From positions 682,001 through 746,000 of the forward strand of contig NC_008817.1 of NCBI RefSeq assembly GCF_000015665.1: 64,000 nucleotides of DNA. Reading direction: 5' to 3'. The translations under genes and the position numbers were made by a program. Under the pieces are notes generated by a model. The model had not been told where the DNA came from, ran no database searches, and worked only from the letters and a program-made list of their open reading frames with translations. Shown here in pieces: positions 1-8,789 of the stretch. Source of the DNA: Prochlorococcus marinus str. MIT 9515 (GTDB lineage Bacteria; Cyanobacteriota; Cyanobacteriia; PCC-6307; Cyanobiaceae). How positions within the stretch are numbered: the first letter of the stretch is position 1; each line of letters opens with the position of its first letter.

Positions 1-391
1 CATGTCTCATGCAGGACCCTCTGGCTTAGGTTCAGATTCAAGCAGTATTTGTGGCAAAGATTGGAAAGAGCCCGCTTGTGATTGGGGGGATAGAGATTTG
101 GCGGTAGCTATTTCAAAAATACAAAAAAAAAGAAAAATAGATCTTGTTATTTTTGGTCATATGCATAATCATCTAAAAAGAAATAAAGGGTTTAGAAAAA
201 TGTTTGAAATTGATAAAAAAGGTACAGCTTATTTGAATTCTGCAATAGTTCCAAGATATAAAAAAAATGAAAAGGGCGAATTAGCTGTTAACTTTTCATG
301 GGTTGAGTTCCGAGGCACTAAACTTACTCATATTTCTCACCGATGGTATTCAGAGTTGGGAGAGATACTTGAAGAAGAAATTCTTTTTTGA
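1..391 (+). CDS. Metallophosphoesterase family protein, C-terminal part (5' end outside window)
   Basis: The frame is open to the left edge, so only the last ~130 residues are visible. They hold the C-terminal half of a calcineurin-like phosphoesterase: SHAGPSGLG at the start and a GHMH metal-binding motif near visible residue 51. This resembles the cyanobacterial and plant metallophosphatase subfamily. The first visible ATG is internal, because the catalytic N-terminal Asp/His motifs must lie upstream. The substrate cannot be told from this fragment. The next gene is convergent, 25 nt away. Confidence 0.8.
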   Translation, partial: MSHAGPSGLGSDSSSICGKDWKEPACDWGDRDLAVAISKIQKKRKIDLVIFGHMHNHLKRNKGFRKMFEIDKKGTAYLNSAIVPRYKKNEKGELAVNFSWVEFRGTKLTHISHRWYSELGEILEEEILF

Positions 392-416
392 AATGGAGAA
401 TTTAGGAAGAAAATCT

Positions 417-1214
417 TTAACCTTTTTTGGGTTTCTCATACCGAGAGAATACAGTTTGAGATAATAGGTATCCTGCGATTGCTGCTGCAGTAAAAGCGAG
501 ACCATTTTTGAATAACGGGATTATTTCGCTTGTCCTTGAAATTATTGGTGCCAAACCAAAAATGCCAAATAGCATTCCCCATAAAGGAGAAAGAAGAGCC
601 AAAAATCCAATTGATATGATTTGCCCCTCTTTTCTTGGAGCAGCAGCAAAACCTGCCACTAATCCTCCTAAGATAGAAGTACACAAAGTCCAAATATATT
701 GTTCTTTTGGTAATCCAGGGACAACTTGGCACCCTCCTCTGTTAAGACAAATTTTTACTGCATTAATTGCATCTAATACAGCTCCATCTTCTCCATGATC
801 TTTTACATAATATTGATTCCCAAACCTTGTTTGAAGTTCTACCCAAAATAATCTTGGCATAAAAGCAAAATATGCATCCCCAACATTAAAATTCAATAAA
901 TTCCCGCCTCTAGGATCTGCAATTACTAATAAACTTGTTTCATCTAGATCCCAATAATCTTTTATTGCAATTCCAGGGATACTTTCAAATTGAGATAAAT
1001 ATTTAATCTTCCAACCACTTTCGATTTCTAAGTTATTAAGATTTTCTTCTAAAGATATTTTCTGATTAGGACTTAATGTTTTGGCTAAATCGATAACAGG
1101 AGTCTTTTCTTCTGGTAAAAGATTTGGATTATTAATAGCTAAAGAAGGCTCATTAAAAATTAAAACTATTAGAGATAGAATTATTCCTAAGAAATAGTTA
1201 ATCTTTGAATGCAT
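417..1214 (-). CDS. psb32: TPM-domain thylakoid protein, Psb32-like
   Basis: 265 aa. An N-terminal signal/anchor (about residues 8-26) is followed by a TPM domain (about 35-160, with VIDLAKTLSPNQ and the conserved VIADPRGG segment) and two to three hydrophobic segments in the last 90 residues. This layout matches the Psb32/YgcG-like TPM proteins of cyanobacteria, which protect or help repair photosystem II on the lumenal side of the thylakoid. The domain call comes from sequence; the PSII role comes from family knowledge. It is divergent from the methyltransferase at 1247, with a 32-nt gap that must carry both promoters. Confidence 0.8.
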   Translation of the reverse strand: MHSKINYFLGIILSLIVLIFNEPSLAINNPNLLPEEKTPVIDLAKTLSPNQKISLEENLNNLEIESGWKIKYLSQFESIPGIAIKDYWDLDETSLLVIADPRGGNLLNFNVGDAYFAFMPRLFWVELQTRFGNQYYVKDHGEDGAVLDAINAVKICLNRGGCQVVPGLPKEQYIWTLCTSILGGLVAGFAAAPRKEGQIISIGFLALLSPLWGMLFGIFGLAPIISRTSEIIPLFKNGLAFTAAAIAGYLLSQTVFSRYEKPKKG

Positions 1215-1246
1215 AAAAAGTTTTTTGTCTTTATGTATTTTCGCCG

Positions 1247-2437
1247 ATGAACAGCTTACCCGCGAATAATCCAGAGTGGTTAATAAAAAAAATAATAAAA
1301 AAGGGAGGAACTATTAGTTTTTATGACTATATGAACTTGGTTTTGAATGATCCAAATAACGGATACTACGGAAGTGGTAAAGCTAATTTAGGATCTAAGG
1401 GGGATTTTGTTACTGCACCATCGATGTCTGATGACTTTGCTTTTTTCTTATCGAAACAAATTTACCAATGGTTGATTCAAGTGAAAAGCAAATCAGTTTC
1501 TTTTGACAATCTATCTGTTCTTGAGTTCGGAGCAGGAGACGGAAGCCTTATGAGTGGACTTCTTCATTATTTATTTATTTATAACAAACAATTTTTTAGC
1601 AATGTTTCTTTTATCATTATTGAACCTAATAAAGGAATGATAAATAAACAGAAAGAGAAATTAGAAAAATATTTAAATTTGGGTTTTAATATTATGTGGA
1701 GAAGCTTAGAAGAGTTAGAAGATAAAAGTTTAAATGGCGTTATCCTAGCTAATGAAGTACTTGACGCTTTGCCAGTAGAAAGATTAATAAATTTAAAGGG
1801 TAAAATTTATCGTCAAGGAGTGTCTTTAGATAAGGAAACGGGACGATTATTTTTTAAAGAAATTAAAATTTCAAAAGAGTTAGAAAAAAGTATAGTTTTT
1901 GCAAAAGAAAATTTAAATATTTATATTCCTCCTAAGGATGCTCCTGAAGGATGGACTACAGAATGGCATACAGATAATAAAAGTTGGTTAAAGGCTGTTT
2001 ATGAAAAAATTAATAATGGAATTCTACTTGTAATTGACTACGCCAAAGAGGCTAAAAGATATTATTCATTGAGTAATAATAATGGAACATTAATTTCTTA
2101 TAAAAACCAAAAAATTATTGAAGATGTTTTTGAGTCTCCAGGAAATTGTGATTTAACTTCTCATATTTGTATTGAAAGTTTAATTTATGATTCTGAAACT
2201 TTAGGCTTTGAAACTATGGGTATAGTCAAACAAGGCGAGGCACTATTGTTACTTGGTTTGGCAGAGAGACTTTTTGAAATTCAGAATGAACTAAAGGATG
2301 ATATCTCGAAGGCTCTTTCAAGAAGAGAAGCGTTATTGAGATTAGTTGACCCAATATGTTTAGGAGATTTTAAATGGTTTGTTTTTAGTAAATTTAAGAA
2401 CAAGAAAATAAAAATAAAATCAAGATGTATTAGCTAA
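1247..2437 (+). CDS. COG1565/DUF185 SAM-dependent methyltransferase (MidA/NDUFAF7 family)
   Basis: 396 aa. The N-terminus has the family hallmark [12 protein letters not shown] and GYYGSGK. A Rossmann SAM-binding motif follows at about residue 90 ([11 protein letters not shown]), then the [13 protein letters not shown] segment near 165-175 typical of this family. Mitochondrial relatives (NDUFAF7) methylate an arginine of a complex I subunit, so a role in NDH-1 maturation is possible here, but that is inference. The 3' end overlaps the convergent aroB by 4 nt. Confidence 0.85.
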   Translation: MNSLPANNPEWLIKKIIKKGGTISFYDYMNLVLNDPNNGYYGSGKANLGSKGDFVTAPSMSDDFAFFLSKQIYQWLIQVKSKSVSFDNLSVLEFGAGDGSLMSGLLHYLFIYNKQFFSNVSFIIIEPNKGMINKQKEKLEKYLNLGFNIMWRSLEELEDKSLNGVILANEVLDALPVERLINLKGKIYRQGVSLDKETGRLFFKEIKISKELEKSIVFAKENLNIYIPPKDAPEGWTTEWHTDNKSWLKAVYEKINNGILLVIDYAKEAKRYYSLSNNNGTLISYKNQKIIEDVFESPGNCDLTSHICIESLIYDSETLGFETMGIVKQGEALLLLGLAERLFEIQNELKDDISKALSRREALLRLVDPICLGDFKWFVFSKFKNKKIKIKSRCIS

Positions 2438-3525
2438 TCGAAATATTTTAAGAATTGTGACTCTTTTATATCATTAAAAATATCAACTTCTCCAATCCCT
2501 TTAGGTAGAATAAACCTCATTTTTCCATCGCGTACCTTTTTATCACCCATTAGTATTGTAATCACATCATGCTTTTTGATTTTTGGAGTTTGTGTTGGTA
2601 GACCATAACTTTCAATGAGTTTATCTTGTCTTAAAGAATCCTCTTTTAACCATAAATTTTTTTCTGTAGAAATATCTCCTGCAATTTTCATTCCAATTGA
2701 TATTGCTTCGCCGTGTAGATACTCTCCATATCCACATAAATTTTCTATTACATGACCAAATGAATGCCCATAATTTAATATTGCTCGAATTCCATTTTCT
2801 TTCTCGTCTTTGGAGACTATATATGACTTTGTTCTAATTGACTTGTTGATAATTTTTATTAATGATTCGTTGTCGAGATTGAGAATTTTTTCTCTATTTT
2901 TATCAATTTCTAAGTATTCAAATAGTTCTTTATCTTTTATCACTCCATATTTGATAACTTCTGCCATGCCTGCTTTAAATTCTCTTATAGGAAGAGTTTT
3001 TAGAGTTTCCGGATCAATAAAAACTGCTTTGGGTTGATAAAAAGCTCCTATTAGATTTTTACCTTTTGGATGATTAACAGCTGTTTTCCCGCCTACCGAT
3101 GAATCAACCATAGATAATAGTGTTGTCGGAATCTGAATATAATCAATACCTCTTAACCATGTAGCTGCAGCAAAACCAGTTACATCGCCTACAATGCCTC
3201 CCCCTAGTGCAATCAGCAAGGCATTTCTGTCTAACCCAAACTCAAAAGCAGCATCATATATCTCTCTTAAACTTGCCAAATTCTTATAAGATTCTCCTGC
3301 TTTAATATTAAATATTTCAGCACTAAAATTATATTTTTTTAAATCATTAAGAAGTTTACTCCCAAATAAGTTTGAAATTTCTTTATTAGAAACTATTAGT
3401 ATTTTTCTATTATTGTTTATCCCAATTTGGGTTAGCTCTTTCCCAATGCTGTTTATGATTCCTTGTCGTATTGTAACTTCATATGAATTATTACTTAAAG
3501 GAACTATAATTTTGTTCTTATTCAC
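2434..3525 (-). CDS. aroB: 3-dehydroquinate synthase
   Basis: 363 aa, full length for the family. It converts DAHP to 3-dehydroquinate, the second step of the shikimate pathway, using NAD and a divalent metal. Visible hallmarks are the NAD-binding [11 protein letters not shown] at about 108-118, [11 protein letters not shown] at about 141-151, and the metal-ligand region [11 protein letters not shown] near 250-260. The 3' end overlaps the convergent methyltransferase by 4 nt. A 129-nt gap separates it from the divergent purK. Confidence 0.97.
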   Translation of the reverse strand: MNKNKIIVPLSNNSYEVTIRQGIINSIGKELTQIGINNNRKILIVSNKEISNLFGSKLLNDLKKYNFSAEIFNIKAGESYKNLASLREIYDAAFEFGLDRNALLIALGGGIVGDVTGFAAATWLRGIDYIQIPTTLLSMVDSSVGGKTAVNHPKGKNLIGAFYQPKAVFIDPETLKTLPIREFKAGMAEVIKYGVIKDKELFEYLEIDKNREKILNLDNESLIKIINKSIRTKSYIVSKDEKENGIRAILNYGHSFGHVIENLCGYGEYLHGEAISIGMKIAGDISTEKNLWLKEDSLRQDKLIESYGLPTQTPKIKKHDVITILMGDKKVRDGKMRFILPKGIGEVDIFNDIKESQFLKYFD

Positions 3526-3654
3526 AATACATATCCTGGAAGAGTTTTTTATTAATATTAAAATTTTATTTTTTTATTCTAACCTCATGGTGACTTAAAA
3601 ATTAGATTAAAATAATCTGTTGTTAAGAATTAAAAATCATAATAAGATCATCAT

Positions 3655-4845
3655 ATGACTCAAAAAAGAAATATAAAAAATATTAGTAAAAATTATTCAC
3701 TAGGAATAATTGGAGGAGGTCAATTAGCCTTAATGCTTACTGAAGCGGCAAACAAAAGAGGAATAAAAGTATGCGTTCAAACTAAATCTTCCAATGACCC
3801 AGCAGGCTCAAAAGCAGATTGTGTTATTGAGGCTGATCCTCTTAAGATAAAAGGAAATAAGGATCTAATTAAAAAGTGCGAAAAAATTATTTTTGAAAAT
3901 GAATGGATTAGAATCGAAAAATTAAATTTAATTGAATCTAATAATATTTTTGTACCAAGCCTGCAATCGATTCAACCTTTGGTAGATAGAATTTCTCAAA
4001 AAAAATTAATAGAGAAAATGGGCCTGCCCTCACCAAGATGGATTTCAATAAAGGATTTTAAAATTCTTGAGCATAAAGAAATTGAGGATTGGAATTTTCC
4101 CTTAATGGTTAAATCTCTTAAAGGAGGATATGACGGTAAAGGAAATAAAAAAATTAATAACAAAGAAGATTTGAATTCCTTTTTGGTTGGAGCGGAATCA
4201 GACGATTGGCTAATTGAAGAATGGATTGACTATAAAAAGGAGCTTGCTCTGGTTGGATCAAGAGATTTTGATGGCAAAATAAGGCTATTTCCCATTGTTG
4301 AGACATTTCAAAAAAATAACGTTTGTGATTGGGTTTTGTCTCCAGCTGAAATTAATTATGACTTGAAAACTTTTGTGATTAATATTTTTTCCTCAATAGT
4401 AAATGAACTCAATTATGTTGGAGTAATGGGAATTGAATTCTTTTATGGTGATAAAGGACTATTAATTAATGAAATTGCCCCTAGAACTCATAATTCTGCT
4501 CACTTTTCTATAGAGGCTTGTACTTCAAGCCAGTTCGATCAATATATTTGTATATCTTCAGGTGCCAAGCCCCCAGATATTAATTTGAATTCTCATGGCT
4601 CCTTAATGATAAATTTATTAGGTTTGAAAAAAGATTTCCCTTTGTCAATAGAAAAAAGGATAGAGTTTTTAACACAAATTAAGGGGTCTAACCTTCATTG
4701 GTATGGAAAATCTAAAGAAAGTGTTGGACGGAAAATGGGTCATATAACTTTTTTACTGAATGAGAATAATTATTTGAAAAGGAATGAAAAATCAAGAGAA
4801 ATATTAAATAAGGTAAGAGAGATTTGGCCATCTCCAAATGAATAA
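3655..4845 (+). CDS. purK: 5-(carboxyamino)imidazole ribonucleotide synthase
   Basis: 396 aa ATP-grasp enzyme that carboxylates AIR to N5-CAIR with ATP and bicarbonate in de novo purine synthesis. The N-terminal pre-ATP-grasp fold shows GIIGGGQLALM (about 19-29). The ATP-grasp core carries PLMVKSLKGGYDGKGN (about 146-161) and the metal-binding EIAPRTHNSAH near 280-290. A probable 6S RNA gene follows directly, a synteny known from other cyanobacteria. Confidence 0.96.
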   Translation: MTQKRNIKNISKNYSLGIIGGGQLALMLTEAANKRGIKVCVQTKSSNDPAGSKADCVIEADPLKIKGNKDLIKKCEKIIFENEWIRIEKLNLIESNNIFVPSLQSIQPLVDRISQKKLIEKMGLPSPRWISIKDFKILEHKEIEDWNFPLMVKSLKGGYDGKGNKKINNKEDLNSFLVGAESDDWLIEEWIDYKKELALVGSRDFDGKIRLFPIVETFQKNNVCDWVLSPAEINYDLKTFVINIFSSIVNELNYVGVMGIEFFYGDKGLLINEIAPRTHNSAHFSIEACTSSQFDQYICISSGAKPPDINLNSHGSLMINLLGLKKDFPLSIEKRIEFLTQIKGSNLHWYGKSKESVGRKMGHITFLLNENNYLKRNEKSREILNKVREIWPSPNE

Positions 4846-4865
4846 AAAAATAAGTTAATATTTAA

Positions 4866-5055
4866 GTACTGGATCTTTGGTTAAGTTCTTCTTTATGTGC
4901 TCTGATCTGACTCTTTTTCGACTTGAGGAGACTGTCGTGATGTAGACGTAAACCAATCATGTAATTGGAAACGAAAACCCACTTTGACTCCTCTTCTGGC
5001 TTTCCCAGGTCGACGCTCAGAGGACTGACGGGGATTCGGTGTAAAGGCTTAGGAC
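4866..5055 (+). ncRNA. ssrS: Probable 6S RNA (SsrS/SsaA; Yfr7-type in Prochlorococcus)
   Basis: The region downstream of purK folds as a long interrupted rod. The apical hairpin is CCAAT 4953-4957 with ATTGG 4964-4968. Nested arms are GAGGAG 4925-4930 with CTCCTC 4988-4993, TCGAC 4918-4922 with GTCGA 5009-5013, and CTCTGA 4900-4905 with TCAGAG 5017-5022. A small hairpin (CTGG 4996-4999 with CCAG 5005-5008) sits in the 3' side of the bubble. This is 6S architecture, and 6S RNA next to purK is known in cyanobacteria. A -10-like TAATAT lies at 4856-4861. The strand is not certain: the minus strand shows a 13-nt stretch (5015-5027) resembling the E. coli 6S 5' region. I prefer plus because of the bubble hairpin, wobble pairing and the terminator-like stem downstream. 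Ends are approximate. An 85-codon minus-strand frame across it is spurious. Confidence 0.68.
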
Positions 5056-5083
5056 TGTTGTTGTAACAGCGTTCTGAGCCTTT
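5043..5083 (+). terminator. Terminator-like hairpin after the 6S RNA
   Basis: AAAGGCT 5043-5049 pairs with AGCCTTT 5077-5083, and CTGTT with AACAG pairs inside it. A moderately T-rich stretch (CTCTATTT) follows on the plus strand only. It could end the 6S transcript or compete with its closing stem. Confidence 0.4.
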
Positions 5084-5334
5084 CTCTATTTCCATGATGT
5101 AGAGATGTTTTTCCATCATCTCTAATAGAGGATATAAAAAAATATTTCTAGTAAGTTATCGAATCACTTACTCCATGAGAATTGGAACTATCCTGACATA
5201 TATGCTTTGTTTAGAAGTATGAATGATTTCCACAGCTTTCGAGTTCCGTTCATGGCTTCCCTTGAATTATTTTAAAAAGTCTTAATTATTTACTGAATAT
5301 TTACACATACCTGTCTTGAACCTCAGAGTTGCTT

Positions 5335-5592
5335 ATGTCGTGTAAATTTTATACCAAAACTCTAAAAATTATTGATCAAAGATTAGTTTTGAATTCTCCC
5401 GAATTAATAAGATTATTTATTAAGTGCTCTTTTTCTGATTTGAGATTTTCTAGTGCTGAATTAGTAAATTGTTCTTTCGCTTCAAATCTTGGTGTTCTAG
5501 CTATCTTTTTAGTTGGGAACTTTTTATATGACTTTAATTTCATTTATCTAGTTTGTAGGAATCTGATATTACATGATTCAGAAGCATTTTAA
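5335..5592 (+). CDS. Doubtful small hypothetical protein
   Basis: An ATG at 5335 (or TTG at 5329) opens about 85 codons. The product is leucine/phenylalanine-rich with a hydrophobic C-terminal half (LGVLAIFLVGNFLYDF), so it would be a small membrane protein if made. I recognise no family, there is no clear ribosome binding site, and it lies in a gene-poor interval between the 6S RNA and an inverted repeat. It may be a chance open frame. Confidence 0.25.
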   Translation: MSCKFYTKTLKIIDQRLVLNSPELIRLFIKCSFSDLRFSSAELVNCSFASNLGVLAIFLVGNFLYDFNFIYLVCRNLILHDSEAF

Positions 5593-6152
5593 GGTACATA
5601 CTTTTACAAAATATTAGTTAATTTTTGTAATCCACAGGTTGTTAATATTAACTAACAACCCTGTGGAAAAAACTGTTGAAAAGTAGTCAACAAGAAAAAT
5701 TTTCAAAAGGAATCATTATGATAATTCACTTCCTTTTTTATTTTTTAAACTAATTTTGAAAATAATTATTTTTAATAAATAGAAGTGTTAAAAATAATTT
5801 TATAGAAGAGTGGTCACTTTATTTAATGGATTAAATTTGATGAGAAATAATTATTTTGTAGCCGAAAAATTTATAGGATTCAAAAGATTTGTATGGATTA
5901 ATTTTTCAATTACTTTTGAAATTAAGTGATTATAAAAAATAAAAACTCATAAGATTCAATTATTTGTTTTTGATTATTTTGAAAAAATATTTTTAAAAAT
6001 TTTTGATCTAAAGCTTTTTAAATGATAGGTTAATTAAAATAGTAGCTGTATTACATTAGAGCTAAATTATTGATATCAATACTTTATAAAGCTCTTATTC
6101 TTTTATTAATCATAAAGATTTAAATAGAAAATAAATCTAATTAATAAAAAAT
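5593..6152. other. 560-nt gene-free AT-rich interval
   Basis: No credible reading frame on either strand. Apart from the inverted repeat listed separately it is simple AT-rich sequence rich in A and T runs. It separates the core purK side from the polysaccharide cluster. Confidence 0.6.
5632..5666. repeat. Inverted repeat with DnaA-box-like ends
   Basis: CCACAGG (5632-5638) + TTGTTA (5639-5644) pairs with TAACAA (5653-5658) + CCTGTGG (5660-5666) with one bulged C, giving a 13-bp stem. The centre, 5641-5652, is a perfect 12-bp palindrome GTTAATATTAAC. The right end reads TTTTCCACA on the minus strand (5662-5670), identical to the cyanobacterial DnaA-box form; the left end TAATCCACA (5628-5636) differs by one base from TTATCCACA. 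A second short palindrome, TGTTGA/TCAACA, follows at 5674-5692. No T-tract follows, so it is not an ordinary terminator. Confidence 0.5.
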
Positions 6153-7361
6153 TTATTTAATCCAAGTTTGAGCTCCATTTGGAGAAGTTAACCATCTCCA
6201 TAGATTTAGTGGAAGAGGAAGAGCAGGACTGGACCACTCTAGCGGATTAGTTTTCCACCAATTAGGTGGGACATAAAAAACCTTTGCTGCAGGAGTTAAT
6301 ATATTAAACATAAGAATAAAATTCAAAAAATATATTAATTTTTCATTACTCCATTTACCAATGTCTTTTATTATTAACATAGAAACTGGTATTAGTGGAT
6401 AACAAAAAGATATTGATCTCCCTATATCTGCATTTATAGCAATAACCAAGGATGAAAGAAGTATAGGGATTAATAATGAATAGAAAATAATTATTTTTTT
6501 ATGTCTAACACAAATTGTTAAAGCAACTAAAGGTAAAATCCATAACCATCTAAATCCTAGGAAAATAAGGAAAATAAACTGAGGCCATTTAGATGGATTT
6601 AAAACTATAGGAAGGAAATAATCATTTAAAAGGCTAATAAATAATGAATGTTCTTTTTCTATACCCGGACCTATATAACCATTGATTAATGCGAACTTGA
6701 ATAAAAATAAGATTAATATTCCTATACCAAAAGCAAATATTGATTTGTATAAGTTTAATTTTTGTCCCTCTTTTTGATCCGTAAGATGCCACCATAACAA
6801 AAGAAAAGGTATCGATAGAATAAATCTTTCGTCATTAAAACTTCCTATAAAAGTACAAAAAACAATAAAAAAGTAATTCCTTTTAAGTAAAAGTATCGAT
6901 ATTGGTAAAAAAGTAAGTGAATCAGGATGTCCCCAATGGGTATTTGTCCATTGAGTAACCATTGAGGTTGAGATGGCAAATGTACCAGCAATTGATAAGC
7001 CTTTGCAAAAATATTTTCGTAATGCACAATATAAAAATGAAAGAGTAAAGATTAGAGCTGAATAAGCTATTCCAGGACTTCCTAATAAAGCCAAAAAATC
7101 TCTTCTTTCTCCACACCATCCAAGAAGATTAGCTATTGATGGCTGCAAAATTCTTGTATAAAGTTGATGTCTTTCAACTCCTATCAAGTGACGTGTAAAT
7201 GGATCAATACACTGCAACAATAAATTATCTCTTCTTGTGGTACCAGAATCTTTACCCAAAAAAAGAATAAATCTAGGCGAATAAAGGAAAAAACTAAGTA
7301 ACCAAGATATTAATCCAACAAAAAAACAATGTAAGGAATATTTTATTTTAGTAAAAAACAT
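6153..7361 (-). CDS. Polytopic membrane protein, possible GT-C-type glycosyltransferase
   Basis: 402 aa with about nine to ten hydrophobic segments spread over the whole length and a charged loop after the first segment (about 35-60, GKDSGTTRRDN and DPFTRHL). Acidic residues early in the first loop and many membrane spans are general features of GT-C enzymes, and the gene lies divergently beside a CDP-sugar cluster. Lipid-linked sugar transfer or polysaccharide assembly is therefore plausible, but I recognise no specific family. An NDER motif follows a membrane span near residue 180. Confidence 0.65.
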   Translation of the reverse strand: MFFTKIKYSLHCFFVGLISWLLSFFLYSPRFILFLGKDSGTTRRDNLLLQCIDPFTRHLIGVERHQLYTRILQPSIANLLGWCGERRDFLALLGSPGIAYSALIFTLSFLYCALRKYFCKGLSIAGTFAISTSMVTQWTNTHWGHPDSLTFLPISILLLKRNYFFIVFCTFIGSFNDERFILSIPFLLLWWHLTDQKEGQKLNLYKSIFAFGIGILILFLFKFALINGYIGPGIEKEHSLFISLLNDYFLPIVLNPSKWPQFIFLIFLGFRWLWILPLVALTICVRHKKIIIFYSLLIPILLSSLVIAINADIGRSISFCYPLIPVSMLIIKDIGKWSNEKLIYFLNFILMFNILTPAAKVFYVPPNWWKTNPLEWSSPALPLPLNLWRWLTSPNGAQTWIK

Positions 7362-7477
7362 CTTTTAAAAACTATTTAATTTTAATTTAATAATTGAATT
7401 GAGAAATTTATCAGAAAATTATGATTATTACTAATTTAATGAAAATCAAAAAATAATAAATTTGTGATAGTTTAAAA

Positions 7478-7483
7478 TATAAT
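7478..7483 (+). promoter_or_regulatory. Putative -10 element of the sugar cluster
   Basis: TATAAT lies 28 nt upstream of the ATG at 7512, in the 150-nt gap between two divergent genes. No good -35 is visible, which is common in this genome type. Prediction only; in such AT-rich DNA chance matches are frequent. Confidence 0.35.
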
Positions 7484-7511
7484 TTGCTAGATTAACTAAT
7501 TATTAATCAAA

Positions 7512-8729
7512 ATGGAAGTGGAAAAAATATCATATGCAAAAACTGTTTATGGTAAAGAAGAAATTAATGCTGTTATAAAATGCCTTAATGAGTCCACCCA
7601 AATGGGAAAGTATGCTAGAGAGTTTGAAAAAAATATTGCAAACTTATTCAGTAAAAAATATTGTGCATATCTTAATTCAGGTTCCTCCGGCTTATTTCTA
7701 TGCATTGACGCCTTGGATTTCCCGGAAGGTAGTGAAGTTATAACTCCTGCATTAACATTTTCAACAACTGTGGGTTGTTTGATTAAAAATAATCTGATCC
7801 CTAGTTTTGTTGATGTTGAACCGTTAACATTTTGTATTGATGCAGATAAAATTGAAGATCAAATAACTCAAAAAACAGTCGCCATATTGGCTCCAAATCT
7901 ATTAGGTAATCTATGCGACTGGCCAAAGATAAGAGAAATAGCAAATAAACATAATTTAATAGTTATTGAAGATAGTGCTGATACTATTGGATCAACTATA
8001 GATAATGTAAATACTGGGAGATATACAGACATATCAATAACAAGCTTCTATGGTTCTCATATTATCAATTGTGCAGGTAATGGAGGAGCAATTGCTTTAA
8101 ACGACGAAAGAACTTTTAAGAAAGTTAAGTTGTTGCGCTCATGGGGGCGGAGCTCATCATTATTCGATGAGAGTAACAGTGAATCAATTGAGAATAGATT
8201 TAATATCGATTTAGATGGTATTGAGTATGATTCCAAATTTGTTTTTGAAATGGTAGGTTACAATCTTGAAGGTAGTGAAATAGGAGCTGCTTTTGGATTA
8301 GAACAGTTGAAGAAACTATCTCAAAATATTCAAACAAGAAATAAAAATTTTATTAGGCAACAAGAATTCTTTTCTAAATACCATAACTATTTCTCAACCC
8401 CAAAAGAGTTACCTAATTCAAAAACTGCTTGGTTAGCTTATCCAATCTTAATAAAAGAGAATGCACCATTTTCAAGAAGAGACTTACAAATATATCTAGA
8501 AAAAAATGAAATTCAAACTAGAGTTGTTTTTACTGGAAATGTATTAAGACAACCAATGTGCAAAGGAATTAAAAAAAAGATAGATAAAAGAGGGTATCAT
8601 AATTCAGATAATGTTATGAAAAATGGTGTTTTATTACCTGTTCATCATGGATTATCAGAAAGTATGTTTATAAGATTGCATGAGACAATTGAAGATTTTC
8701 TGAAAATGAATAAATGTTATGCGCTTTAA
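7512..8729 (+). CDS. RfbH/ColD-like PLP-dependent sugar 3-dehydratase (DegT/StrS fold) lacking Fe-S ligands
   Basis: 405 aa, DegT/DnrJ/EryC1/StrS fold. SGSSGLFLCIDAL (about 56-68) and the PLP-contacting EDSAD (153-157) are present. At the position of the PLP lysine (SFxATK in aminotransferases) it reads SFYGSH, giving His183, as in the sugar 3-dehydratases ColD and RfbH/E1. However, the [2Fe-2S] cysteines of RfbH are absent: Ala156 replaces the Cys of EDNCD, and the WGRDCWC segment reads WGRSSSL. It is followed by rfbF and rfbG, so its likely substrate is CDP-4-keto-6-deoxyglucose. Whether it works ColD-style is inference. Confidence 0.85.
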   Translation: MEVEKISYAKTVYGKEEINAVIKCLNESTQMGKYAREFEKNIANLFSKKYCAYLNSGSSGLFLCIDALDFPEGSEVITPALTFSTTVGCLIKNNLIPSFVDVEPLTFCIDADKIEDQITQKTVAILAPNLLGNLCDWPKIREIANKHNLIVIEDSADTIGSTIDNVNTGRYTDISITSFYGSHIINCAGNGGAIALNDERTFKKVKLLRSWGRSSSLFDESNSESIENRFNIDLDGIEYDSKFVFEMVGYNLEGSEIGAAFGLEQLKKLSQNIQTRNKNFIRQQEFFSKYHNYFSTPKELPNSKTAWLAYPILIKENAPFSRRDLQIYLEKNEIQTRVVFTGNVLRQPMCKGIKKKIDKRGYHNSDNVMKNGVLLPVHHGLSESMFIRLHETIEDFLKMNKCYAL

Positions 8730-8789
8730 GAAATATGATTCCATCAGTGAGATATTATATTGGGGCATACCTTATTAACTTAACTTAAA

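Noticed and set aside
4862-5119. 85-codon minus-strand frame downstream of purK
   Set aside because: It lies across the rod-shaped fold of the probable 6S RNA; its product has no recognisable motif and the base composition follows the RNA structure, not codons.
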